Assembly (NCBI GenBank): GCA_965263165.1
Contig: OZ253584.1
Coordinates: forward strand, 1,178,001-1,242,000
DNA from: SAR202-VII-2 sp965263165
GTDB lineage: Bacteria > Chloroflexota > Dehalococcoidia > Lucifugimonadales > SAR202-VII-2
DNA: 64,000 nt
Direction: 5' to 3'
Notes under the pieces: model-generated
Seen by the model: only the letters and a program-made list of their open reading frames with translations
Database searches by the model: none
Told to the model about the DNA's origin: nothing
Shown here: positions 23,791 through 32,348 of the stretch, one piece after another
Layout of the letters: each line of letters begins with the position of its first letter
Position numbering within the stretch: position 1 is the first letter of the stretch
Position numbers and translations under genes: made by a program

Positions 23791-26700
23791 GGGCATTGGG
23801 GAGACGGTGACTGATATCCACCACCTGCGCCCCGGCGGCCTCTTGGAACAGATCGGCCGTGGCCGGGTGGCACGTGAACACCAGTACCTGGTTGGTCTCC
23901 GCAAGTTCTGCGAAGGACTCGGCCGCAAGCCGGGCCCGCTCCTGGTCGAAGTTGACCAGCGCCTCGTCGACGACGACCGGCAACCGCTCGGCGTGTTCGC
24001 CGAAATCCCGGATGAGGCCGAACCGCAGCGCCAGGTAGAGCTGCTCGCGGGCGCCCCGGCTGAGCTCGGAGGGTTGCTTTGTGCGGCCGGTAGTGTCTGT
24101 CACGGTTATCGTTTGCTCATCGATGGGCGCATAGAGCCGGTTGTACCGATGGCCGGTGACATTGGCAAAGAAGTCCTGGGCGTGCCGGATGACACCGGGC
24201 TGGCGTTCCAACTCGAATTTCTGCTGCGTCTTTTTCAGCAGCGACTCCGCGATAGTCAGCCGCGACCACTCGTGGGCCTGTTCCTGCAGCTGTTCTAGGA
24301 GGGTAGTCTGGCGGACTCGCAAGGCCGACGAATCCTCTTCGCTGGTCAGGCGCGCCAGATCAGTGTCTATGCCGCCCCGCTCCTCTCGCAGCGCGTTGCA
24401 TTGGTCGTCCACTTCTGCTTGCCGGGCCGACAACCGCCCGGATTTCGCAGCTAGTTGGTTCGGGTCTGAGTTTGCCAGCAACTCGCGGAAAGCGTCGAAC
24501 TTGTCGCCGGGGCCGCTGAGCCTCTCCAGAATGCGGCGATGTTCGTCGCGCTGCCGTTCCAAGTTTAGACGTTCCTCGTTCTGGACCGCCCGGCGGCGGA
24601 ACTCTTCGGGGTCATCCGCGCCGCCCGCCTTTAGCAACTCAGCCAGGTCGCGTTCCACCGAATGCAAGCGCTGCTCTTGCCTTTCCAACAAGCGCCGGTT
24701 TTCCTCGTGTTGCTCTTTGGCCCGCTCCCTGCCAGAGACACGGGTCCAGACTTCTTCCATCCTCTTGATTAGTTCGTCAGCCACCGCCGCCAGTTGCCGC
24801 TGGTTCTCGGCGTCCAACGTCAGGCTATGGGCACTAGCCAGCGGCGCAACCTGTAGGCGGAACTCGTTGATATCGTCCTCGATGGCCCTGACCCGGTCCC
24901 TCATCGCCAGCGCCTGCTGCTGAATGGCGCGGGTAGTCTCGACCCGGCTCATGAAATCCACCACCGTGTCTGGGGTGAAGCTGACCGGCAGGCCCTTCCG
25001 CCCGAGCCAGCCCTGCCATTCGCGCCGGGCGTTGCCCTCGGCGACATCGGTGGCATCGCGTTGTTGCGTTGCCTCGTCCACCCGTTGTTGCTGCGACGCA
25101 AGGCGGCTTTGCGTCTCCTCCACGAGGCGCATGGCGGTGTCCCATGCGGTCAATGCGGCTGCGGCGGAATCAATTCGCGTCCCAGACGCGGCCAGAGCCG
25201 CGCTTGTTACATCTCCTTCGATGACCAGAGGCCCGGCGGCCTTGACGAGCAGTTGCCGAGTGGCTTCCGCCGCCGCCGCCGCTTCGACCGCCTGCCGGGA
25301 AAGTGCGTTCACCAGTGGGTTGGCGGCCGCGGGAGCGGAGCGGCCTGACGCCAGCTGGTAGGCCGCCGCCAGCAGTAGAACAATGCCGCCGATTAGCCCG
25401 AGGAACAGCGCGGCGTCCCCAATTACAACACCGGCCACAACCATGGCGACGCCGGCCACGGCTAGGAGGACCGGCAACAACAGGGCAGGCCGCGCCGGCG
25501 AGTCCGCGGATTCTTGTCCGGCGGTCAGGGAATTGAGCTGGCCGCGCAGGTTTTCGTGGTTCTGGCTGGAGCGCTCGTACTCGTCGAACCGTCCGTGGGC
25601 CGCGCGCAGGGCATCCCGCTGGTGTGCCAGTCCGGCGGCGTCCAAGGGCGGCTGCCCAGCCGGCATCCGTTCCTGCGCCTCGCGGGCATCGGTCTGGCGT
25701 TCAGTCAGCGCCGCGTTCGCCTGTGCCAGCGAACGTTTGGCTTCATGGGACGATTCCTGCCGCTGGCTGAGGATGTCCTTCGCACCCTCGACTTCCTGCC
25801 GGACGCCTATGGACGCATCGAAATTGACCAACTGGGTCTCGTCCCAATCCGGCCCGAGATCCTTAAGCCGGTCAACGAGGTTCTTCTCCAACGCACCCAA
25901 CTCGGCCCGCCGTTCCGGCAAGTCCTTCACCGAATTGTCGAAGCTGCTGCGGGCGCGGCGGATGTCTTCGATTCGGCTAGCGTCATCCAGCAGGTTTTCG
26001 CCCGGAATTGGGGCGGCGGCAGCTTCACCGGTCAGCCGGACCTGCTCGGCGGCGTCATCCATGACTTCACGGCTCTGCCGCGCCCGATCTTCAAGGCTTT
26101 CCAGTCGCGTGACGGGGTTCTCCGGGAACTGCTCGAACCGGGGCAGGTCTCGTAGCTGTGTTTCGCAGTTGAACAGATCCAGCCAGGCATCCCAGCCATT
26201 GAGCAGATTGTCAATTTCGGCGCGGCGGGCGCTCAGCTGCGAAAGCTCAGCGTCGGCGTCCTGTAGTTCCCGGCCAATCTCCGACTTGCGGGCGGCGAGG
26301 CCCCCATAACGGCTGGCGTTGTCCGCGACGGCCTTCAGTTGCTTATCAACGTCCTTCAGCGTGTTCAAGAGCTTGGGTACTTCCTGGTTGTTGCCCCTGC
26401 TGAGGTAGATTTTGCCTTTTCTGTCGCTTAGCTCCTTCTGGAGTTTTGGCAACCTGGGCACCCCTTGTCCGGCGCTGTAGATGCCGGAACCTTGCAGCGA
26501 GGCAGCCTCTTGAAGTTCATCCAAGCTAAAGGCGAAAACGGTCTTGAAAATATCTGAGGTGGCGGGGCCGGTCAACTGGCGCAAGACGGTTTCTGCATCG
26601 GAGGCGGGGCCGCTGGGCGTAACGATGCTTAGGCCGCCGCTCACTCCGGCGTATCGCTCCACGTCGTAGATTGTTCCGGCGGCGTTGGACAGTTTAACCC

Positions 26701-26908
26701 GTCCGCCATGCCGTCCCCCGGCCAGCGGGGGATAGTGCCTGTTGAATCTGGTGGGGAATCCGAACAGCATCGCCCGGATGAAGGCCAATAGAGTGCTCTT
26801 GCCCGCTTCGTTTGGGCCGTAGAAAATAGTGACCCGCCCTGGCAATGGGCCGATGGTCCGTTCGTAGAAATGGCCGAAACCATCTATGTAAAGCTCTTCC
26901 AGCCTCAT
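23780..26908 (-). CDS. yhaN: YhaN-type AAA/SMC-like ATPase
   Basis: Product of 1042 residues. The Walker A is GPNEAGKST (31-39) after the family start RLEELYIDGFGHF. Long coiled-coil arms surround a central hydrophobic pair of helices (the LLLPVLLAVAGVAMVV and LFLGLIGGIVLLLAA stretches), typical of YhaN. The C-terminal ABC signature is LSRGAREQLYLALRFG, with Walker B LPVVVDEALVNFD. It is a Rad50/SbcC relative that pairs with the YhaO nuclease. The ATG at 26908 overlaps the yhaO stop (ATGA), so the pair is translationally coupled. The ATPase is intact although its partner is split by an insertion element. Confidence 0.85.
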   Translation of the reverse strand: MRLEELYIDGFGHFYERTIGPLPGRVTIFYGPNEAGKSTLLAFIRAMLFGFPTRFNRHYPPLAGGRHGGRVKLSNAAGTIYDVERYAGVSGGLSIVTPSGPASDAETVLRQLTGPATSDIFKTVFAFSLDELQEAASLQGSGIYSAGQGVPRLPKLQKELSDRKGKIYLSRGNNQEVPKLLNTLKDVDKQLKAVADNASRYGGLAARKSEIGRELQDADAELSQLSARRAEIDNLLNGWDAWLDLFNCETQLRDLPRFEQFPENPVTRLESLEDRARQSREVMDDAAEQVRLTGEAAAAPIPGENLLDDASRIEDIRRARSSFDNSVKDLPERRAELGALEKNLVDRLKDLGPDWDETQLVNFDASIGVRQEVEGAKDILSQRQESSHEAKRSLAQANAALTERQTDAREAQERMPAGQPPLDAAGLAHQRDALRAAHGRFDEYERSSQNHENLRGQLNSLTAGQESADSPARPALLLPVLLAVAGVAMVVAGVVIGDAALFLGLIGGIVLLLAAAYQLASGRSAPAAANPLVNALSRQAVEAAAAAEATRQLLVKAAGPLVIEGDVTSAALAASGTRIDSAAAALTAWDTAMRLVEETQSRLASQQQRVDEATQQRDATDVAEGNARREWQGWLGRKGLPVSFTPDTVVDFMSRVETTRAIQQQALAMRDRVRAIEDDINEFRLQVAPLASAHSLTLDAENQRQLAAVADELIKRMEEVWTRVSGRERAKEQHEENRRLLERQEQRLHSVERDLAELLKAGGADDPEEFRRRAVQNEERLNLERQRDEHRRILERLSGPGDKFDAFRELLANSDPNQLAAKSGRLSARQAEVDDQCNALREERGGIDTDLARLTSEEDSSALRVRQTTLLEQLQEQAHEWSRLTIAESLLKKTQQKFELERQPGVIRHAQDFFANVTGHRYNRLYAPIDEQTITVTDTTGRTKQPSELSRGAREQLYLALRFGLIRDFGEHAERLPVVVDEALVNFDQERARLAAESFAELAETNQVLVFTCHPATADLFQEAAGAQVVDISHRLPNAPFA

Positions 26909-27533
26909 GCGCCGCCCTCTGCGTCCTCTACTCCGAGACCGGCGAGACATTCATCCTCGGCGGCGGCCAGCAGCGCTCGCAACTCATCGTCCGAAGGCTG
27001 ATCGTCCCGCAGGTAATGGCGGGCATTGGAGTTGACATACAGTTCCCGAAGCGACTCCCGCAGTTCGGCGAGGGCGTCTGGGTCTTCCTGCATTCCGCCG
27101 GCGAGCCTGGCTAGGTCGCCGGCGAAATCCTCCCGCAGCGCCATCTGCTCGCGGTCTACCGCCGAGGCGGTCTCCATCTGAATTCGCTCGCACCACAGCC
27201 AGGGGTTGGCGTTGGCGTGGAGGTCGTTAAGCTGCTCCCGCAGGTCGTCCTCCGTTTCGGGTCGGCGCAGCCAAGAGTGCAGCGCGCCACGCCCTGTTAT
27301 GGACAGCCGGGTAACCACGGAGCGACCTTCAGCGGCTTCGAGGGCGGACTCGACGAGGTTGTTGACAGCGTCGATAAGCGCCTGCTCTTTTTCCAGACCG
27401 GCGATGTCCAGTGACAGCGTTTCCCACCGCACGACATCCACCGGGCGGAAGTCCAGCCGCGCCGAGCCATAGTCGTCCACATCCACGAGGTAGACGCCAC
27501 GCGCGCCCGTCTCGCGGGGATGGCGGCCCTGGG
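26905..27533 (-). pseudogene. yhaO: yhaO C-terminal part (downstream of insertion element)
   Basis: From GRHPRETGARGVYLVDVD to the stop, 207 residues of the capping and C-terminal region of a YhaO/SbcD-like DNA repair exonuclease. Joining Q of the upstream part (codon 29193-29191) to G at 27528-27526 restores one frame of about 428 residues, the usual YhaO length. A hybrid open frame continues into the element up to 27651, but without a family N-terminus. The native start is on the far side of the element. Confidence 0.85.
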
Positions 27534-29189
27534 AGCCTGTCTCAAAAGTAGCCGGCGCCCCTAGTGAGGAGCGGGCGCTAGTGGATAGACTGTCCTCAAC
27601 GCGTGCTGGTTGGAGGGGCCTATGACGTGGCGACCGATGGACCGAGAGCAAGCTTGGCTCTTGCCCCCCTCTCTAGACGATCTGCTCCCCGACGATCACC
27701 CTGTGCGCTTTGTTGCGAGCTTCGTCGACGGACTGACGAAGGAGGAATGGGCCGGATTCGGCGTCAATATGGAGGGCGAGGCGCTGGGCGCCCCCGCCTA
27801 TCACCCCCGCTCGCTGCTGAGCATTTGGCTGTATGGGTTCATGACGGGAGTACGCTCGTCGCGCAAGCTGGAAGCGAGCTGCCGGGACCAGATTCCCTTC
27901 CTCTGGCTGACCGGCTGGCAGCGCCCGGACCACAACACCCTCTGGCGATTCTACAAGGCCCATCGCGTCAAGCTCCGGGGACTGCTGCGGCTAACGGTGC
28001 GAGCCGCCGTCCGCCTCGACCTGATCGACTGGGCGGTACAGGCCGTGGATGGCACGAAGGTGCAGGCCAACGCGTCGCCGTCGCGGACCTACGACGCCCA
28101 GGAGCTGGAGCGGCTCTTGGAGCGCACGGCCCAGGCCATCGCCGACTTGGAAGCGCAGAACGAGCGCAGGGACGACTTGGCCCCGCCGCGCCTGCCGCCC
28201 GAACTGCGCAAAGCCGAGCAGCGGCGCAAGCGCGTGTTGGCCGCGAGACGGGAGATGGAGGAAGAGGGGCCCCGCCACGCCAACCTGACCGACCCGGAGG
28301 CGCGGCTCATGCGCAGCCGCGGCGCCTACGTCACCGGGTACAACGCCCAAGCCATGGCCGTCCCAGTGAGCCATGGCGACGGCGCCGGCGGCGGGCTGTT
28401 GATCACCGCTGCGGAGGTGACCCAGGACCAAGCGGACAACGCGCAACTGCTGCCCCTCATCGCCGCTGCGGCCGAGTCCGCCGAACGGACTCCGGCGCTT
28501 ACCTTGGCCGACGCCGGGTACTTCTCCGGGGCCAACCTAGCGGCGTGCGCGTTACACGATACACCGGTGGCCATGCCCGAACCCCGTTCCCACACCGCCC
28601 ATCCCTACCATTACCGCCACTTCACCTACGACCCCGCCGCCGACCGCTACCAGTGCCCCGAGGGCCGCTACCTCACCTTCCGCCGCAGCAAAACAAAGAC
28701 GGGTCATGCACCCGTCCGCCTCTACCAGGCCAGCGGGGCCACATGCCGCGCCTGTCCCGCCTTCGGCCTCTGCACGACGATCAAGAAAGGTCGCCGGATC
28801 GAGGTATCGCTCCACGATGCTGCGCTCCAGTCCCACCGCCACTGGATGGAGACGCCGGAGACCCGGGCCGCCTACCGCCTGCGCAAACAGCTCGTGGAGC
28901 CGGTGTTCGGCATCGTGAAGGAGCAACAGGGGGCGCGCCGCTTCCTGTTGCGCGGGATCGAGGCCGTCCGCAGCGAGTGGTCGCTGCTGGCGGTGGCGTT
29001 CAACCTTCGCACCCTGCAGAAGGCCTGGAGGCGGTCCTTCTTCGGCCTCACCCGTCGTGGCCGGGCACTCAGCCGGGCCCTCAGCCTGTGGCCCTCACCC
29101 TCGGATACCCTGCTCGCCTGTCCAACCCACACACCAGTCCTGCACAGACCCGCGCACATCGAGACCTTCGCTCTCTTGTGAGACAGGCT
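27534..29189 (+). mobile_element. IS1182-family insertion sequence
   Basis: About 1.66 kb. The ends carry an inverted repeat: GGAGCCTGTCTCA on the left (27532-27544) and TGAGACAGGCTCC on the right (29179-29191). Further partial matching extends inward (AAAAG against ACAAG). CCTGGG at 27528-27533 and 29190-29195 can be a 6-bp target duplication; the exact edge is ambiguous by a base or two because it overlaps the repeat. It carries one transposase gene and splits yhaO. Confidence 0.85.
27622..29181 (+). CDS. IS1182-family transposase
   Basis: Product of 519 residues. A DUF772-type N-terminal domain (HPRSLLSIWLYGFMTGVRSSRKLE) leads to the DDE core: D143 in AVDGTKVQANAS, a second Asp in LTLADAGYFSG, and Glu in VEPVFGIVKEQQG followed by RRFLLRG. 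A Cys-rich CRACPAFGLC lies in the insertion region. The ATG at 27622 is chosen over TTG 27610 because GGAGGGG sits just upstream. It reads opposite to yhaO. It is full length, so the element may still be mobile. Confidence 0.9.
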   Translation: MTWRPMDREQAWLLPPSLDDLLPDDHPVRFVASFVDGLTKEEWAGFGVNMEGEALGAPAYHPRSLLSIWLYGFMTGVRSSRKLEASCRDQIPFLWLTGWQRPDHNTLWRFYKAHRVKLRGLLRLTVRAAVRLDLIDWAVQAVDGTKVQANASPSRTYDAQELERLLERTAQAIADLEAQNERRDDLAPPRLPPELRKAEQRRKRVLAARREMEEEGPRHANLTDPEARLMRSRGAYVTGYNAQAMAVPVSHGDGAGGGLLITAAEVTQDQADNAQLLPLIAAAAESAERTPALTLADAGYFSGANLAACALHDTPVAMPEPRSHTAHPYHYRHFTYDPAADRYQCPEGRYLTFRRSKTKTGHAPVRLYQASGATCRACPAFGLCTTIKKGRRIEVSLHDAALQSHRHWMETPETRAAYRLRKQLVEPVFGIVKEQQGARRFLLRGIEAVRSEWSLLAVAFNLRTLQKAWRRSFFGLTRRGRALSRALSLWPSPSDTLLACPTHTPVLHRPAHIETFALL

Positions 29190-29853
29190 CCTGGGGGTTG
29201 CCTGGGTAGACAATGGCCGGCGTCTGCTTTCGCAGCTCCTGCCGGGTGTGAACGTGGCCCAACGCCCAATAGTTGACGTTGCCGTCTTCCAGGTCGGCGA
29301 CGGAGCATGGGGAGTAGGAGCCGTGGTCAATATTACCGCCGACGTTGGCATGGAGCAGGCCGACGTTGAAGCCACCGCTTGGCACGACCTCGCGAAACTG
29401 TGGCGCCAGGTTGTCGCGCACCTCCCTCCTAGGGTAGCTAATCCCGTACACGGCGGCCCGGTTCGGCTCATTGGGGAACACGGGGACGCCGGTCACCTCT
29501 GATGTGAAGCGGACGCATCCCGGCGGTAAATTCAACCGCGCTTCCCATCCATCCAGCGGGTCGTGATTGCCGTGGCAGATGAAGGAGCGGATGCCAGCCT
29601 CGTCCAGCCGCTTCAGTCCCTCAACGAACTTCAACTCCGCGCGCAGGCTCCGGTCGGCGCCGTCGTACACGTCGCCGGCGACCAGCAGGGCGTCGACCTT
29701 CTCCCGGATGCAAAGGTCCACGATGTTCTGGTAGGCATCGAACGTGGCCCGGTGCAGCGTTTCCGCAACATGGGCCGGCGCTTCGCTCCGAATCCCCCGG
29801 AACGGGCTGTCCAAGTGCAGGTCGGCAGCGTGGACAAACCTCAGCCGGGCCAT
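29190..29853 (-). pseudogene. yhaO: yhaO N-terminal part (metallophosphoesterase, upstream of insertion element)
   Basis: From ATG 29853, 221 native codons encode the calcineurin-like nuclease domain. Metal-binding motifs are AADLHLDSPF, LLVAGDVYDG, CHGNHDP and ALGHVHTR, ending at IVYPGNPQ, where the element begins. The frame runs about 30 more codons into the element before stopping. All nuclease motifs are in this part, so a truncated protein with a nuclease core could still be made. It would lack the region that normally contacts YhaN. Confidence 0.85.
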
Positions 29854-30051
29854 CTACTCGCCCCGTGCGACTGCAAGATGGGGAGCCCCGCCATTCCATC
29901 TCCCGTTAGCGCGGTATTCACCTGTTGTTCAACTCCTTCCGGCGGGCTTCGTTCAGAAAGCGAGTGGCGAAACGCGAGTTGATATCGCTCTAGGATCAAC
30001 CTGAGGCTAGGAGCGATGGTTCTTGATTTTGCGATGCTTGGCCGGCCCCTG

Positions 30052-30108
30052 GGGCGCGCCGCGGCCAGGATAAGCCATATTACGCATGGGTTATAGCTTG
30101 TGCAAACG
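30052..30108. repeat. 57-bp direct repeat, right copy
   Basis: Partner of 23734-23790, in the gap 29854-30130 between the amidohydrolase stop and the yhaO start. The rest of that gap shows nothing I can support. Confidence 0.9.
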
Positions 30109-30130
30109 TGGGAGGGGGACCCTGCTGGGG

Positions 30131-31126
30131 CTAGCCCTTGAAGCGGGTGAATAGCCTACGGGCGTTGCCCTCATAGATCTTGTCGCGGTCGGCGGCGGAG
30201 AGCCAGGGAATGCCGTCGATGAGGGGCTTGATGTCGTCGAACCAGCGGCCGGTTTCGGGGTTGGTGGTGGAACCCGCGCCGGGCCTCTCCGACCCGAAGA
30301 GGCAATTGTCCGGCGCGATGATCTTGAACAGCAGCTCCAACGACTCGGTGTTGTACAGGGCGGTGTCGAAATAGAGCTTGCGCAAGCGCTCGTCGAAGGT
30401 CTCCTGGTAGTCGGCGAAGCGGTCGAGGGCTCGCCAGCGGCCAATCTGGTATGGGATCGAGCCGCCGCCGTGACAGACGATCAACTTGAGGTTGGGGAAA
30501 TCATCGAAGACGGGGGAGCGCATCAGCGACTGCACGGCGATGCCCTCCTCCGTGATGAAGTGGTTGTGGAAGGACTCCCGCGGGTTGAGACACCCGGCCG
30601 AATGGATGATGCCCGGCGCGTCCAACTCCACCATCTTCTCGTAGAGGGGGTACCAGTACTCGTCACCCATCCCTGGGGTTTGGCCGTCGCCCTCGCCGGG
30701 GTCAGGGTTCACGATGCAGCCGACGAAGCCCAGATCTTTGACGCAGCGCTCCAGCTCTTCCAGGGCGACGGAGGGGCTTTGGCCCGAGCACTGAGGCAGC
30801 CCGGCAACGCCTCGCATGAGGTTGGGACTGAGTTTGACGGCAAGGGCAATCGCGTCGTTGGTGGCCTCGATGAAGTAGTGGACGATCTTTTCGGGCTTCT
30901 GAGCGTGCATCATGGTGAAGGACCTCGGCGAAATGAAGGCCATGCCGGTGCCCACCTCCGTCAGGAGCGCCTCATGGCTCTTGCCGGAGAAGGTGGCGTT
31001 GGCGATGCTCTCCTCGGTGATGTTGGGGTGACCCTTGCCGTGGAAGCCCCGGCCGCTGATGAGGAACGACTGATACGCAGGCAGTTTGTCGCCCGAGACG
31101 ATGTGGTTATGAACATCGATGACCAT
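30131..31126 (-). CDS. LigJ-like amidohydrolase (Amidohydrolase_2)
   Basis: Product of 331 residues. It starts with the metal-binding DVHNHIV, contains GIIHSAGC, the conserved IVCHGGGSIPYQIGRW, and LFGSERPGAGSTTNP near the C-terminus. This pattern resembles 4-oxalomesaconate hydratase of the LigJ type in protocatechuate 4,5-cleavage pathways, but related decarboxylases share the fold. The ATG at 31126 has AGGAGG 6 bases upstream. The repeat-bearing lipoprotein gene ends 84 bp upstream on the same strand. No other lig genes are nearby, so the substrate is inferred weakly. Confidence 0.75.
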   Translation of the reverse strand: MVIDVHNHIVSGDKLPAYQSFLISGRGFHGKGHPNITEESIANATFSGKSHEALLTEVGTGMAFISPRSFTMMHAQKPEKIVHYFIEATNDAIALAVKLSPNLMRGVAGLPQCSGQSPSVALEELERCVKDLGFVGCIVNPDPGEGDGQTPGMGDEYWYPLYEKMVELDAPGIIHSAGCLNPRESFHNHFITEEGIAVQSLMRSPVFDDFPNLKLIVCHGGGSIPYQIGRWRALDRFADYQETFDERLRKLYFDTALYNTESLELLFKIIAPDNCLFGSERPGAGSTTNPETGRWFDDIKPLIDGIPWLSAADRDKIYEGNARRLFTRFKG

Positions 31127-31210
31127 GGTTCCTCCTGTTGTTCGGGGCGCCTCATTGCCCCCGGTCCGATTGGCGACCGGAGCGGGGCCGATATGGAAAT
31201 GCCGGCCAGT

Positions 31211-32299
31211 TCAAGATGCCCTGACACAGATTATGTCACGGTCTCCCAAGCGCCATGAATGATCGTCGGGATAATAAAAATAGTCCAAGGGCGTATGGCA
31301 GTGTTGGGCTGCTTGCTCCTGGAAGTAAGCATATCCGGGGAGCGAATCGTCTCGAGGAACGGAAAAGATGGTGACTACCTGTGACTCCCAATCCCTAGAG
31401 CAGTCGACAACCTCAACCAACAGGTTGCCGGTTTCGGGGGCTTGGTTGAAACATTCGCCGACCCTCAGGCGGTGTGCGGCAACCAAGCGGTCCAACTTCG
31501 GACGGTCAGCAACGGACAACCCGAAGCTCTGTTGAAGGCAGTTGACTATCCGATCCATTGCCGCCCAAGACTCACGGATGGGATACAGGAATTCAAAATA
31601 ATGCCGGTCACATCTTTCATAGGCCAACTGGCTGAAATAGTCTTCTCCGGGATAACCGCCAGAGCCAGCGACGGTGAAGGAGTTGAGCACTCGGTATTGC
31701 CAATCACTAGAGCACTCTACAAGCTCAACCAACAGGTCGTCGGTCTCGGGAGCCTCATTAAAACATTCCCAGACATTCAGGCGTTTTATGGAAACCAAGC
31801 GATCCAACTTCGGACGGTCACTGACGGACAACCCAAAGCTCGGTTGAAGGCAGTTGACTATCCGATCCATTACCGCCCAAGACTCACGGATGGGATACAG
31901 GAATTCAAAATAATGCCGGTCACATCTTTCATGGGCTAACCTGCTGAAATAGTCTTCTCCTGGGTAGCCACCGGAGCCGGGGGCGGTGAAGGAGTTGAGC
32001 ACTCGGTATTGCCAAGATCCGGAGCATGGAACTATCACCACTGTTTCGATTTCGACGCCTTCCTCGATTGTGGAATTTATGCAGTCGCCGTCTTGGATTT
32101 CAGTGGTTTCTATTTCGGCGCTGATTGGCGTAAGCGTTGGGCTTGGCGCGGGAGTCCCGGAGGCGACCTGCGTCTGCATTCGTTCGGTCGCGTTCATTTC
32201 CCGAACACGCTGCGCATCCGATTCACAGGCGGCAAGGGTGAAGATCTGCATGAGAACCAACGCGGCCGCCAGCAGCGGCCAACTGTTCAACGGGCTCAC
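31211..32299 (-). CDS. Lipoprotein with three tandem ~92-residue repeats
   Basis: Product of 362 residues. A signal peptide ends at lipobox LAAC (C25), followed by a Thr/Pro-rich linker. Three repeats follow, each with a core like CSxDWQYRVLNSFT, GYPGEDYF, ERCDRHYFEFLYP and RIVNCLQ. Repeats 1 and 2 are nearly identical at DNA and protein level; repeat 3 has diverged. The (V/W)GECFN...CS pattern recalls Septum_form-type domains of actinobacteria, which are poorly characterised. Paired cysteines in each repeat suggest extracytoplasmic disulfides. Function unknown. Confidence 0.7.
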   Translation of the reverse strand: MSPLNSWPLLAAALVLMQIFTLAACESDAQRVREMNATERMQTQVASGTPAPSPTLTPISAEIETTEIQDGDCINSTIEEGVEIETVVIVPCSGSWQYRVLNSFTAPGSGGYPGEDYFSRLAHERCDRHYFEFLYPIRESWAVMDRIVNCLQPSFGLSVSDRPKLDRLVSIKRLNVWECFNEAPETDDLLVELVECSSDWQYRVLNSFTVAGSGGYPGEDYFSQLAYERCDRHYFEFLYPIRESWAAMDRIVNCLQQSFGLSVADRPKLDRLVAAHRLRVGECFNQAPETGNLLVEVVDCSRDWESQVVTIFSVPRDDSLPGYAYFQEQAAQHCHTPLDYFYYPDDHSWRLGDRDIICVRAS

Positions 32300-32348
32300 A
32301 ACCGGCCTCCGTTGGCAGTGCTCATCGTTCGGCCCTCCGTAGGTCCCG

